A stretch of 64,000 nucleotides of DNA from Paraburkholderia megapolitana (GTDB lineage Bacteria; Pseudomonadota; Gammaproteobacteria; Burkholderiales; Burkholderiaceae): contig NZ_CP041743.1 in NCBI RefSeq assembly GCF_007556815.1, positions 434,001 through 498,000 on the forward strand. The letters are read 5' to 3'. Position 1 is the first letter of the stretch, and each line of letters opens with the position of its first letter. This document shows, piece after piece, positions 17,562 through 26,811 of this stretch. The notes beneath the pieces were generated by a model. The model searched no databases and was not told the origin of the DNA. It saw only the letters and a list, made by a program, of their open reading frames with translations. A program made the position numbers and the translations under genes.

Positions 17562-19022
17562 ATGCATTCAATCAAACTGAACGACCCCGCGCTGCTGCGG
17601 AACAAGGCCTATGTAGCAGGCCAATGGCTATCGTCGGACAACGAAAAGACGTTCGACGTGAACAACCCCGCCACCGGCGAAACGATCGGTTCCGTACCGA
17701 AGATGGGCCAGCAGGAAACCCGCCGCGCCATCGAAGCGGCAAACGCGGCATGGCCCGCGTGGCGTGCCAAAACGGCGAAGGAACGCGGCAAGATCCTGCG
17801 CACGTGGAGCGACCTGATGCTCCAGCACGCCGACGACCTCGCGCTCATTCTGACTATCGAGCAGGGCAAGCCGCTTGCCGAAGCGAAAGGCGAGATCCAG
17901 TACGCGGCTTCGTTTTTCGAATGGTTCGGCGAGGAAGGAAAACGCGTGAACGGCGACACGATTCCGTCGCCGGCCAGCGACCGCCGCATCGTTGTCACGA
18001 AAGAACCGATCGGCGTATGCGCTGCGATCACGCCGTGGAATTTCCCCGCTGCGATGATCACGCGCAAGGTCGGCCCCGCGCTGGCCGCCGGTTGTCCGAT
18101 CGTCGTCAAGCCCGCCGAGGCCACACCGTTCTCCGCGCTCGCGCTTGCAGTGCTCGCCGAACGTGCGGGCGTGCCGGCCGGCGTGTTCAGCGTGATCACC
18201 GGCGATCCGCGTGCGATCGGCGCCGAGATGACCAGCAACCCGATCGTGCGCAAGCTGTCGTTCACCGGTTCGACGCCGGTGGGCCGTCTGCTGATGGAAC
18301 AGTGCGCGCCGACCGTCAAGAAGGTGTCGCTCGAACTCGGCGGCAACGCGCCGTTCATCGTGTTCGACGATGCCGATCTGGATGCCGCGGTGGCCGGCGC
18401 GATCGCGTCGAAGTACCGCAACAGCGGCCAGACCTGTGTGTGTACGAATCGTTTTTACGTGCACGACAAGGTCTATGACGCGTTTGCCGCGAAGCTGCGC
18501 GATGCGGTGGGCCAGTTGAAGGTCGGTGACGGGACCGATGCAGGTGTCACGCAAGGTCCGTTGATCAACGAAGCGGCCGTACTAAAGGTCGAATCGCACA
18601 TCGAAGATGCGTTGGCGAAAGGCGCGCGCATCGTCACCGGCGGCAAGCGTCATGCGCTCGGTCACGGCTTCTTCGAGCCAACCGTGCTTGCCGACGTCAC
18701 GCCCGCGATGAAGGTCGCGCGCGACGAAACGTTTGGCCCGCTCGCGCCGCTGTTTCGCTTCTCGTCCGAAGAAGAAGTCATTCAGCTCGCCAACGATACC
18801 GAGTTCGGTCTTGCTGCGTACTTCTATAGTCGCGACATCGGCCGTGTGTGGCGTGTTGCCGAAGCGCTCGAATACGGCATGGTCGGTATCAACACCGGGT
18901 TGATCTCGAATGAAGTCGCACCGTTTGGTGGCGTCAAGCAGTCGGGGCTCGGTCGCGAAGGCTCGCACTACGGGATCGACGACTATGTCGTGATCAAGTA
19001 TCTGTGTATGGGTGGGATTTAA
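17562..19022 (+). CDS. gabD: NAD(P)-dependent succinate-semialdehyde dehydrogenase
   Basis: A 486-residue aldehyde dehydrogenase. E258 in LELGGNAPF and C292 in NSGQTCVC are the catalytic general base and nucleophile. The N-terminal half holds the Rossmann NAD(P) site (ITPWNFPAAMITRKVGPALA; FTGSTPVG). Together with gabT upstream it converts GABA to succinate, feeding the TCA cycle. The ATG at 17562 (MHSIKLNDPALLRNKAYV) is the usual family start. It is 82 bp behind gabT, with the stem-loop in the gap. It converges on the desaturase gene with only 13 bp between stops. Confidence 0.95.
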   Translation: MHSIKLNDPALLRNKAYVAGQWLSSDNEKTFDVNNPATGETIGSVPKMGQQETRRAIEAANAAWPAWRAKTAKERGKILRTWSDLMLQHADDLALILTIEQGKPLAEAKGEIQYAASFFEWFGEEGKRVNGDTIPSPASDRRIVVTKEPIGVCAAITPWNFPAAMITRKVGPALAAGCPIVVKPAEATPFSALALAVLAERAGVPAGVFSVITGDPRAIGAEMTSNPIVRKLSFTGSTPVGRLLMEQCAPTVKKVSLELGGNAPFIVFDDADLDAAVAGAIASKYRNSGQTCVCTNRFYVHDKVYDAFAAKLRDAVGQLKVGDGTDAGVTQGPLINEAAVLKVESHIEDALAKGARIVTGGKRHALGHGFFEPTVLADVTPAMKVARDETFGPLAPLFRFSSEEEVIQLANDTEFGLAAYFYSRDIGRVWRVAEALEYGMVGINTGLISNEVAPFGGVKQSGLGREGSHYGIDDYVVIKYLCMGGI

Positions 19023-19035
19023 ACGCAGTGGGCGG

Positions 19036-20001
19036 TCACGGCACGCGAGGTTGCAACGCCGGATCGCTCACGTCGCGCAGAACGGCGCCGTAGCCGCTGT
19101 AGAGATTCCTCGCCGGCAACAGCTGCTGCGCAGCGAGTTGCCGGTGTACGGTACTCAGGTGATAGAACGGCATGCGCACGTAGAGATGATGTTCGATGTG
19201 ATAGTGGATCGCATGCGGACCAAACAGGAACGTCTGCCATGAGCCGTGCGTGATGGTGCGCGCATTCTGGCTTTGATCGTCGCTGGCGGGCAGGCCGGCA
19301 TGCTCGAGGATCGCGCGGATTCTTCCCATCAGCGGCAACAGCGTCACTGCGGGCAGCAACCACAAGCCCACGTATAGCAACGGATGTCCGCACCACGCCA
19401 GCACGCCGGCTAACAGGCCGTTGCTGACGAGCATCGATGCCACTTCGACAAACTGATCGTTGCGTGACTTCGCCACCTTTGGCAGCACATCCCGATAGAC
19501 ACCGCGCAGCATTCTGGTAGCGCTGACGAAGTAGGACACGCCGCATAGATCGGCGATGAGCCTGGCCGCCAACCTGCCACGCGAGACAGGATAGTCGTCG
19601 ATACCGAAGACCACCGCGACCGGATCGTCATGCGCCATCGGCGCGAGGTGGTGTTTCAGATGCCCTGCCCGATAGGTTTGCAGCGACAGGAACAGTGGTC
19701 CCGCGGCAAACATCTGCCCGACGAAATCGTTCAGCCACTGGCGAGACAGCAACACCCCATGCGCGCTCTCATGCATCATCACCGCGAGCGCAAGCTGGCT
19801 GCGAGCAACAACGACAGCTGCTGCCACATGTACCCACGGATGTGGCCAATGCGCCGCCACCAGCAACGATACGACGATCAAGCCCCAGTCGGCGGCCAGC
19901 GCACCCAATGCATGCCACGGCTTCAACAGAAAGAGTTGATTATCCGGAACGAAGCGGTTCAGCGCCTCATTGCTTCCAGCACGCGAACTAGGCGATCTCA
20001 C
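19036..20001 (-). CDS. Membrane fatty-acid desaturase-type protein
   Basis: A 321-residue integral membrane di-iron enzyme. All three histidine boxes of the fatty-acid desaturase/hydroxylase family are present: HESAH (77-81), HLKHH (114-118) and HYHIEHH (266-272), separated by paired hydrophobic segments. Such enzymes desaturate, hydroxylate or ketolate acyl chains, sphingolipids or carotenoids; the third box with HxxHH fits desaturases and hydroxylases. The start is a GTG at 20001, 14 bp inside the PAP2 gene, so it is the last gene of the six-gene leftward operon. The natural substrate may be the lipid made or modified by that operon. Confidence 0.88.
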   Translation of the reverse strand: MRSPSSRAGSNEALNRFVPDNQLFLLKPWHALGALAADWGLIVVSLLVAAHWPHPWVHVAAAVVVARSQLALAVMMHESAHGVLLSRQWLNDFVGQMFAAGPLFLSLQTYRAGHLKHHLAPMAHDDPVAVVFGIDDYPVSRGRLAARLIADLCGVSYFVSATRMLRGVYRDVLPKVAKSRNDQFVEVASMLVSNGLLAGVLAWCGHPLLYVGLWLLPAVTLLPLMGRIRAILEHAGLPASDDQSQNARTITHGSWQTFLFGPHAIHYHIEHHLYVRMPFYHLSTVHRQLAAQQLLPARNLYSGYGAVLRDVSDPALQPRVP

Positions 20002-20620
20002 GCGAAGCTCCTACGTTCTGCCGTTTATGTTTATGCGCGAGGAAGCTGCATACCGCGGACAGCAGCACGCCACCCGCAACGTCGGCCACCGTGTGCTGCT
20101 TGACCGTAAGCGTCGACAGACAGATCAGCGCGCCCGCAAGTGCAACGAACCACCAGTGCCGGCTCGATCGCAGCATCAAACACGCAAGGCAGGTCACGGC
20201 CACGTGCAGGCTCGGAAAACCGTTGGACGGCAGATCCAGGCCCCACATGCGCGATAGCCGCTGGCGCAGAAAAGCATTCTCGATCAGCGCGGTATCGGGC
20301 CGCGGAATGAACTCCGGGAACATGAGAAAAGAAACGATACCGATGGCAAACGCGAGCAAAGTCGCGGTCTTGAACGCGTTGAAGTCGCTGGCCGGCGCAT
20401 AGGCCGACAGTGCGACCACGAACGGAAAGAACAACACGTAGACGTACCACGACACCGGGATGAACGGGATGTAGCTATCCACAGGCGTGACGAAGCTGTA
20501 GCGCGGCACGATTGCTCGCTCGAGCGCAAAGAAAATGCTCAGACCCACCAGCATGCCGAGCAGCGCAACCAGCGCCTGCCGGTAGTCCGGACGTCCTGTG
20601 AACCGGCGAAGATTCATCAT
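19988..20620 (-). CDS. PAP2-superfamily membrane phosphatase
   Basis: A 210-residue protein with about six hydrophobic segments. GFPSLHVAV (PSxH) and KQHTVADVAGG (third motif, HxxxD) mark the PAP2 / Aur1-Ipt1 branch, which dephosphorylates lipid phosphates or transfers head groups between lipids. Of two adjacent ATG codons I used 20620, because GAGG lies seven bases upstream. It sits between the glycosyltransferase gene (28 bp gap) and the desaturase gene (14 bp overlap), pointing to a lipid-phosphate or polyprenyl-phosphate intermediate. The substrate is unknown. Confidence 0.85.
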   Translation of the reverse strand: MMNLRRFTGRPDYRQALVALLGMLVGLSIFFALERAIVPRYSFVTPVDSYIPFIPVSWYVYVLFFPFVVALSAYAPASDFNAFKTATLLAFAIGIVSFLMFPEFIPRPDTALIENAFLRQRLSRMWGLDLPSNGFPSLHVAVTCLACLMLRSSRHWWFVALAGALICLSTLTVKQHTVADVAGGVLLSAVCSFLAHKHKRQNVGASREIA

Positions 20621-20648
20621 CGTGAGACCTCGAATGACTGGTGCGTTG

Positions 20649-21767
20649 CTATCGTCGCGCGTGCTCGCCACACAGCGCGAGCAACCGTGCGATCCATGCA
20701 TCGACGCGTGCCTGGGCGCGCTCCCGGCCCGCCGGCACGGTCTGTTCCGCGCTCTTGCCGCTCGCTGTCAACTCGGTTGCCGCGTGCGCGACCTGCTCGC
20801 GAAAATCGTCGGCATCGCCGTGCCATGTGACCACCCGATGCACGAGCCCCAGCTGCGCGGCCCGCGCGGCATTGGTCGCCTGCTCGGGCTGATCGGTCAA
20901 GACCAGCATGATCGGACGGCGGTAGATCAGTGCAATCGATAGCGCCGCCATCCCCGGCGCCGACACGATCAACTGCGCGTGTGCGGCACGGCTCGCCCAG
21001 TCGGGATCGACGGCAAGCCAGCCGTCCTGCCCCGCATACCCTTCGCCGACCCGATGCGAGGTCAACCCGGCATCGGCAATGCCCGCACACAACGCGCCCG
21101 CGAGACCCGGATCACTGAAGTGCGGATTCAGATACACCGCCGCACCGTCCTGTTCCGCGTGCGGCTGCGGACCGACAAGCGGCACCGGCGTAGGCAACCG
21201 GTAGCGCGACGAACGCTCCGTTGCCGCAAGCTCGTAGGCAAAGTCGTGCTCGATGCACGACCGCGCCGCCTCGATCTGCCTGCCGACTATCCACCCAAAG
21301 GCGCGCCCCACGCTGCGCGGCCGCACACCGTCGAAGTTGCCGAGCAGCGCGGCCTTGAGACTTCCTCCGTATACGTGCAGCACCTTGTGTCGCCAGCCAG
21401 GCAGCGTGCCCATGAACAACAATGCTGGATGAAACGAATCGTTGACGATCAGGTCGGCATGCCGGGCAACCCGGCACAGACGAGCGATATCGCGCAGCAT
21501 CCTGCCGGGTCGAAAGATGTAGTGCGCAACGTTGCGATTGGTCGCGCCGCGCAGCATGTTCTGCCGGCTGTCGAACTGCACGGCGTAGTGGCTCGACAGA
21601 ATCTCTGCTTCGATACCGAAGCCCGCGAGAAAGCGCTGCCCTGCATCGGATGTTGTCAGTACTTCGACCTGCGCGCCGTCCTGGCGCAAAGCGTGCACGA
21701 GCAACTGCGCGCGCATCAGATGGCCGCGCGCATCGGCCGTGGCCAGGTAGACGATGCGTGGCGTCAT
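20649..21767 (-). CDS. Glycosyltransferase (GT-B fold, MGT/UGT-like)
   Basis: A 372-residue protein beginning IVYLATADARGHLMRAQLLV, a GT-B N-terminal strand and loop as in MurG/MGT-type transferases that use a nucleotide sugar. The C-terminal domain includes LIVSAPGMAALSIALIYRRP and DQPEQATNAARAAQLGL, the SxPGxxxxxEA-like donor site and DQxxNA motif of this superfamily. It probably attaches a sugar to a lipid or polyketide-like acceptor. The ATG overlaps the stop of the di-iron protein gene as ATGA. Donor and acceptor are unknown. Confidence 0.8.
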   Translation of the reverse strand: MTPRIVYLATADARGHLMRAQLLVHALRQDGAQVEVLTTSDAGQRFLAGFGIEAEILSSHYAVQFDSRQNMLRGATNRNVAHYIFRPGRMLRDIARLCRVARHADLIVNDSFHPALLFMGTLPGWRHKVLHVYGGSLKAALLGNFDGVRPRSVGRAFGWIVGRQIEAARSCIEHDFAYELAATERSSRYRLPTPVPLVGPQPHAEQDGAAVYLNPHFSDPGLAGALCAGIADAGLTSHRVGEGYAGQDGWLAVDPDWASRAAHAQLIVSAPGMAALSIALIYRRPIMLVLTDQPEQATNAARAAQLGLVHRVVTWHGDADDFREQVAHAATELTASGKSAEQTVPAGRERAQARVDAWIARLLALCGEHARR

Positions 21768-22537
21768 CGATGGACGACAGGTGAGCGCGAACCGACCTGC
21801 CGTCCGCCCGACAGACTGTGCAGCCAGCCAGCCGCATACATCGCCAGCGCGCCCGTTACGCCGAAGCCCGCTTCGATCGCGCGTATTTCGGCCAGCAGTC
21901 GCGCCAGCCGCTCCTGCTCGTGCGACGCCACCACGTGTTGCAGCGTGCGTGCACAAAGACGCACATGCCGGCGTTCGTCCTCCAGTACGCCCGACAGCAA
22001 CGGGTACATGGCGTGCGCCGTCCCGATCACCTCGCAATGACGACGCAATACGCGCTCTGCCATCTGTTCGGCGCACAGGCCCGTCGCATACGCCGGTACT
22101 AGCAGACCGCTGGAGAAATGCGGCGCATGGCGACGCGCAAGACGCTGCCAGCGCACGATCTTGCGACGACTGACCCAGTCGGGCGCGAGACGCACCGTGC
22201 TGCTTGCGCCAGTTGCACGCAGTGCTTCCGCGAAGGCTTGCGCGTGACGTCGTTCGTCGGCGAGATGCTGTTCGACCTGGCGCGCCAGCCACGCGGGCGG
22301 TTGCGGCATCAGTTCCTCATGCAACGCCTGTTCGGTGGCCTCTTCGCCGGCGAGATACATGCGCAGCAGAAGCTGTTCGCCGCGCCGACTGTCATGCAGG
22401 CGCCGGATCGCCGCGCGCTTGATGCGATCGACGAGCCATGCCTGCAACGCCGCGATGCCATGTGGCACGGGTGCGGCGAGGCAGTCGTAGACAGCGGTCG
22501 CCTCGTGCACGACGCGCGCGTGATCGATGGTGCTCAT
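21764..22537 (-). CDS. Ferritin-like di-iron protein
   Basis: A 257-residue all-helical protein with the carboxylate-bridged di-iron pattern. One half supplies glutamates at 65/66/69 and ExxH at 95-98 (ADERRHAQ); the other supplies glutamates at 157/161 (AEQMAERV) and ExxH at 188-191 (EDERRHVR). This fits ferritin-like oxidases and oxygenases (for example AurF-, MiaE- and aldehyde-deformylating-oxygenase-type folds), not storage ferritin. Reaction unknown: hydroxylation, N-oxygenation or oxidative cleavage are possible. It is fused into the operon by ATGA overlaps on both sides, so it probably acts in the same pathway as the glycosyltransferases and desaturase. Confidence 0.78.
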   Translation of the reverse strand: MSTIDHARVVHEATAVYDCLAAPVPHGIAALQAWLVDRIKRAAIRRLHDSRRGEQLLLRMYLAGEEATEQALHEELMPQPPAWLARQVEQHLADERRHAQAFAEALRATGASSTVRLAPDWVSRRKIVRWQRLARRHAPHFSSGLLVPAYATGLCAEQMAERVLRRHCEVIGTAHAMYPLLSGVLEDERRHVRLCARTLQHVVASHEQERLARLLAEIRAIEAGFGVTGALAMYAAGWLHSLSGGRQVGSRSPVVHR

Positions 22538-23577
22538 GCGGGTTGCTTGCCGGTCGCATCCTTCGTCCGCGGCGCATTCGATGTACGTTGCACATCAGCG
22601 TCGCGGTGCGAAGCGAGGATCAACCCGATGAAACTGTCCTGCATGAACGAGCGTCCCGAAGCGGCCGCGCCTGCGAAGGCTTCTTCATGCCCGTTGAAAC
22701 TCAGATACCCTTTGCCGTCGCGCGCCCCCAGCACGAGCTTGTCATGCGAGTGGAAGCCGTGCGTGCGCAGATCCTGCAGCAGCGCGCTGTCGTCGAGCCC
22801 GAAGAGAAACAGCTCGCGCTGGGTGACCCACAACGGAATCTGGCCACTCAGTGCTTCGATTTCAATCGTCCATGTGCCGCTCGCGAGCGTCTGGTTCAGG
22901 TCGGCATCGGCGCCGCTCGCCGAAAAACTGGCCCGCGCCACCGATTTCGACAGACGCCCCAAGCCGAGCGCGATCGTGATGTCGTCGGCGGTGGGGTTCT
23001 TCGCATCGCTCGGGCGCACGGCGACGAATTCTCGCGCCACCCGCGAAGCCAGCGACGGATGAGTGAGGACATCAATCGCCTGCTGCGGCGTCAGCACCAC
23101 GCGCTCCGTCGTGCCCTCACGCACGCTGACCCGATACGGGTCCATCTTGACGTCGGTGAACTTGCCGCGCACGGGCGCATGCACGTAAATGTCGGGGCTC
23201 CACTTGCTGCCGGACTGGCGCAGCAGCAGATGCAGGCTCAATGGAACGCGTCGGCCGTCGGTGGCGACACCGCTACCTTGCAACAACACGTCGCCGACAA
23301 CAGCGCCGTCGTGATCCGTCGCTCCGCTGGAAAACACGATCGTGTTCGCTGCGGTGTCGACCGCGGCGTGAACGTCGGCCAGGTCGAGCGCGACGCGATT
23401 GCAGTCTGTGGCGCTCTGATCGGTACTCGACAGTGGACAGCCGCTCTTCGATTCGAAGTGGAACACGCCGCGGCCCGTAAAGTCAGTCGTGGCGGCATGA
23501 GCACCCGCACTCAGCAGCATGAACGCAGCAACGACGGTGTGGCGAACCGGCAAGGAGACAGCGTAGATTCTTTTCAT
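22534..23577 (-). CDS. Exported protein of unknown family in the lipid/glycan operon
   Basis: A 347-residue protein with a signal peptide (MKRIYAVSLPVRHTVVAAFM then LLSAGAHAA; cleavage expected near residue 29). The mature protein is rich in beta-strand-like stretches and contains two cysteines near its N-terminus (SGCPLSS, ATDCNR) that could pair. I do not recognise a family. It is coupled by ATGA to the ferritin-like gene and follows the GT2 gene by 63 bp. Context suggests a periplasmic or outer-membrane partner of the pathway, for instance carrying or presenting its product; this is inference. Confidence 0.7.
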   Translation of the reverse strand: MKRIYAVSLPVRHTVVAAFMLLSAGAHAATTDFTGRGVFHFESKSGCPLSSTDQSATDCNRVALDLADVHAAVDTAANTIVFSSGATDHDGAVVGDVLLQGSGVATDGRRVPLSLHLLLRQSGSKWSPDIYVHAPVRGKFTDVKMDPYRVSVREGTTERVVLTPQQAIDVLTHPSLASRVAREFVAVRPSDAKNPTADDITIALGLGRLSKSVARASFSASGADADLNQTLASGTWTIEIEALSGQIPLWVTQRELFLFGLDDSALLQDLRTHGFHSHDKLVLGARDGKGYLSFNGHEEAFAGAAASGRSFMQDSFIGLILASHRDADVQRTSNAPRTKDATGKQPA

Positions 23578-23640
23578 GGCAACCCCGGATAGGCAGATGA
23601 CGGATGCGCAGCGAGCGCGACGATAGCGCGCGGCACGTGA

Positions 23641-24693
23641 TCAGTGACGGTGATAAGACAACGCATCGGCGTCGCGCCCCACTGCGTGGCGGGCACCGAA
23701 ACCGATACCGCGTACCACCGCGCCCAGCGTGTCGAGCAGCGATACCCCGACGACAAACCCCGTTGCCGCTATCCGGCGCAAGCCGTGCACCGGCGTCAGA
23801 TCCTGATGGTTGAGTGCGCGCAAGCTGAACAGGAGTCGTCCCGCCATCACGCACAACGGGCCCAGCGGGCCGCTGCGTCCAAGCCATTGCAGCCAGTCGG
23901 GCATGTACGCCCGCACGAGGTACGGTGTGAGGCCGACGCTGTCTTCGCCGCGCATCCAGCGCAGCTTGACTATTTCGCGGCGCGTATCGGGCAGCCGGTG
24001 CTCGGTATGCGCGAGCGGCGCGTAGTGCACGGCCAGCCCGGCAGCCTGCAGACGCAGTCCCATGACCTGACAGTGCGCGCGATAGACACCGTCGAGCGGT
24101 TCATAGCGGTAGCGCTCGAACACCTCGCGACGAAACGCAACATTGTTCGCGTAGAAGTTGCGCGTGGCTCCGTCGCGCAGCGGACTCGGGAAGTACATGA
24201 AATCGATCGTCGTCAACGCGGTGCCTGCGATGCTTGCGGCGTAGCTGGTGCGTCCCGCGACGGCGATCGGTGCAACTGCGGCCGGCTGGTCGAAGGGCAC
24301 GAGCAACTGGGCGAGCCAGTCGCCGTCCGGCACGCAATCGGCGTCGCCGAATGCCACGTAGGTGCAGCGCGCCGGATCGACTCTCTCGAAGCCGAGATTT
24401 TTTGCGTCGTAGTAACCGGTGCCTGGGCCGATCTCGACAAACTCCACCGGGCGCCCCGCCAGTCTGGCAATCTCGTCGCGCTCCTGCGGCGGCAAGCCAT
24501 CGTGCGTGATGATCCACTGGGCAAAGGACGACGGCGGCACGGTTTGTTGCGCGAGCCGCACGATCAACCGTTTAAGACTCGCAATGGCCTTACGTATATC
24601 GCCGCCGCCGCGCAGATTATTGGTTTCCAGTACGAATGCCGTGCTGGCTGCGATGGTAGCCGCGCGATTTACTGCTCCTTCGGACTGATGCAT
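23641..24693 (-). CDS. Glycosyltransferase family 2 protein
   Basis: A 350-residue GT2-type protein. The DxD metal/nucleotide-sugar site is D117-A-D119 in FGDADCVPDGD. Downstream, NFYANNVAFRREVFE and the acidic/aromatic segment before RAHCQVMGLRLQAAG match the acceptor and catalytic region of GT-A processive or membrane-linked transferases. Two hydrophobic segments near the C-terminus (about residues 265-285 and 310-340) could anchor it in the inner membrane. I used the ATG at 24693, preceded by GAGGA, because the longer frame to 24951 looks non-coding. It is the first gene of the six-gene operon. Sugar and acceptor unknown. Confidence 0.82.
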   Translation of the reverse strand: MHQSEGAVNRAATIAASTAFVLETNNLRGGGDIRKAIASLKRLIVRLAQQTVPPSSFAQWIITHDGLPPQERDEIARLAGRPVEFVEIGPGTGYYDAKNLGFERVDPARCTYVAFGDADCVPDGDWLAQLLVPFDQPAAVAPIAVAGRTSYAASIAGTALTTIDFMYFPSPLRDGATRNFYANNVAFRREVFERYRYEPLDGVYRAHCQVMGLRLQAAGLAVHYAPLAHTEHRLPDTRREIVKLRWMRGEDSVGLTPYLVRAYMPDWLQWLGRSGPLGPLCVMAGRLLFSLRALNHQDLTPVHGLRRIAATGFVVGVSLLDTLGAVVRGIGFGARHAVGRDADALSYHRH

Positions 24694-25274
24694 GGTGACA
24701 TCCTCAGCGATGACAGCGGTTTTGCCTGTTTCGGGAATGCTCTTGGTACGCGTAGGGTTTGAAAAGTCGTCCGTTATCCGATGCATGAAACCGGACGCGA
24801 AATCAGCCTCGTCCCGGTGGATTGTCCGGTCGCTCGAATGGGCGTTGAACAGGTGGAAATAACGCGTGGACGGATATGAAAGTCCCCACCGTGTCTGCCG
24901 AAGCGCCGCCCCGATAATCACATTGGGGAGGGTGGCTTGCAAAAGCCGCACTACAACCGGAATAAACCATGGCGGGCTCCCGAATTTCGTCCGGATTACC
25001 TTCCTTGCAAAAGGTTATTGCAAGGTTAATCCAGTTCTTTCTGTTTCTGTTCGGGCGATTCTAGCAAAATCGGGTTGTCTGTCACGCGGTATTGCAAAAA
25101 ATAAATACGAGGCGGCCGTGTCCGGATACTCGAATATAGATTCTTCTATTTTTCTCTTCTCACCGTTCTTCTGGTTTTGCGGCGTGTCGTAAATATCGTC
25201 GAAACCTGAAGTGCTGTTGAACCGAAACGCCCTGCCCCCGCACACCGCCTGGCGTTTCGATTCACAACTCCACG
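24694..25274. other. Long AT-rich non-coding region before the GT2 operon
   Basis: No credible gene is visible. The stretch is markedly AT-rich (about 25000-25200), unlike its surroundings. It presumably contains the promoter of the leftward GT2-desaturase operon and the 3' end of the MFS transcript. A near-repeat TTGCAAAAGGTTA / TTGCAAGGTTA lies at 25005-25028. A poly-pyrimidine stretch at about 25140-25170 follows. No regulator site could be named. Confidence 0.45.
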
Positions 25275-26687
25275 TCAGTGAACTCGCGCGGGAATATGCC
25301 GCCGCACAACCGCAAGCGCGATCATCGCCACCGCCATCGCCGCACCGAGCATCGCGAGATACGAGAACGCGCCGCCCGTGGTGATCACCGCGGCGCCCGC
25401 AAACGCACTCGTAATCGCACCCAATCGACCAAACGCGAGCGCCGAAGCGGTACCGGTTGCCCGCATGCCGGTCGGATACACGTAGGCACACAGCGCGTAC
25501 ATCGTCGATTGCACGGCGTTGACGAACAGACCGTGCACGCCGAGACCGAAGATCAGCAACGCGGTGTTGCTCTTCGCATCGAGGCCGAGCATCAGTGCCG
25601 CGCTCAATGCAGCGCCGAGCGCGCAAATGAGTAACGGCCAGCGCGACCCGTAGCACGCGATCGCCACGGCACACGCCAGCGCGCCAACTACGCCGCCGAG
25701 GTTGTACGCAGTCAGCCCCGAGCCGGCCACCGAGAGCGACAGGCCCTGCGCGCTCAGCATCGTCGGTAACCAGCTGAATGCGCTGTACACCGCGACCAGA
25801 CACATGAAGAACGCGATCCAGATGGCAATCGTGTCCCGCGCACGCCCTTGCATGAAAAGCGCGCTCACGCCGCGATGTTGCTCGGCGGCCTGCTCGCGGA
25901 CGTCGGTGAATACAGCATCGGCGGGAACCTCGCGCGACATGCGGTTGAGCAAGCGCCCCAGTTCGCCCCAGCGCGCCGGACGGCGGGCGAGAAAGCGCGG
26001 CGACTCGGGCAATGCGAACAGCAGCAGCACGCTAAGCACGACAGGCAGCACCCCGCCGATCAGAAACAGACCGCGCCAGCCGTACGCTGGCAACACGCCA
26101 TGCGCGAACAACCCCGCGAGCATCCCGCCGAGCGGCACGCAGACAATCGTTGCCGTCACCGCGAGCGTTCTGCGGCGCGCCGGCGTGAATTCGGCGGTCA
26201 TCGTCGTCGAGCTGGGCAGCGCGCCGCCAATGCCGAGTCCCGCAATGAAACGCAACACGGCGATCGTCACGATGTCGGGTGCAAGGCCGATGCAACAGGT
26301 CGCCACGCCGAACAGCAGCACGCTACCGATCACCGCCCAGCGCCGACCGAAGCGGTCCGCAAAAATCCCCGCGCACGCACTGCCGATACCCATCCCGAAC
26401 AGCCCCGCCGCGACCACCGGCGCGAACGCGCTGCGCGCAAGATTCCATTCCTTGAGCAACACGGGAATCGCAAAGCCGATCAGCTGACCGTCGAATCCGT
26501 CGACGACAATCGACAGCGCCGCCAGCAGCACTACCCATTTCTGTAGCGCCGTGTAAGGGCCGTCGTCGAGCGTGCGGCCGATGTCGACTGCGCGCGGGTC
26601 GGTATCGGAAACACCGGCCGCGCCGACGGCACCGGGTACGCTGACCGGCGAGCCGGCAAATTCCGTCGGCGGAACGTAGCTGTTCAT
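25275..26687 (-). CDS. MFS transporter, aromatic acid/H+ symporter-like
   Basis: A 470-residue protein with twelve predicted hydrophobic segments between about residues 50 and 460. DRFGRRWAVIGS after the second segment is the MFS motif A, and VDGFDGQLIGFAIPVLLKEW is the first-helix signature of the aromatic-acid symporters (BenK/PcaK-type). It probably imports an aromatic carboxylate such as mandelate, benzoylformate or benzoate. The ATG at 26687 has a GGAGA ribosome-binding site. It follows the aldehyde dehydrogenase gene by 124 bp on the same strand, making it the last gene of the aromatic module. Confidence 0.87.
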   Translation of the reverse strand: MNSYVPPTEFAGSPVSVPGAVGAAGVSDTDPRAVDIGRTLDDGPYTALQKWVVLLAALSIVVDGFDGQLIGFAIPVLLKEWNLARSAFAPVVAAGLFGMGIGSACAGIFADRFGRRWAVIGSVLLFGVATCCIGLAPDIVTIAVLRFIAGLGIGGALPSSTTMTAEFTPARRRTLAVTATIVCVPLGGMLAGLFAHGVLPAYGWRGLFLIGGVLPVVLSVLLLFALPESPRFLARRPARWGELGRLLNRMSREVPADAVFTDVREQAAEQHRGVSALFMQGRARDTIAIWIAFFMCLVAVYSAFSWLPTMLSAQGLSLSVAGSGLTAYNLGGVVGALACAVAIACYGSRWPLLICALGAALSAALMLGLDAKSNTALLIFGLGVHGLFVNAVQSTMYALCAYVYPTGMRATGTASALAFGRLGAITSAFAGAAVITTGGAFSYLAMLGAAMAVAMIALAVVRRHIPARVH

Positions 26688-26811
26688 TTTCGTGTCTCCA
26701 TGTGTGGCGCGTATCGATCGACGCAAGCGTACCTGTTGCCTGCGTCCGCGCTTTTTATCATCCATCCAGTAAGGGTGCCGCCGACCTGCTTTGCGAATTA
26801 CCGCTGTGCGC

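Noticed and set aside
24694..24951. N-terminal extension of the GT2 glycosyltransferase to 24951
   Set aside because: The 86 extra residues show no family similarity and the ATG at 24693 has a GAGGA site.
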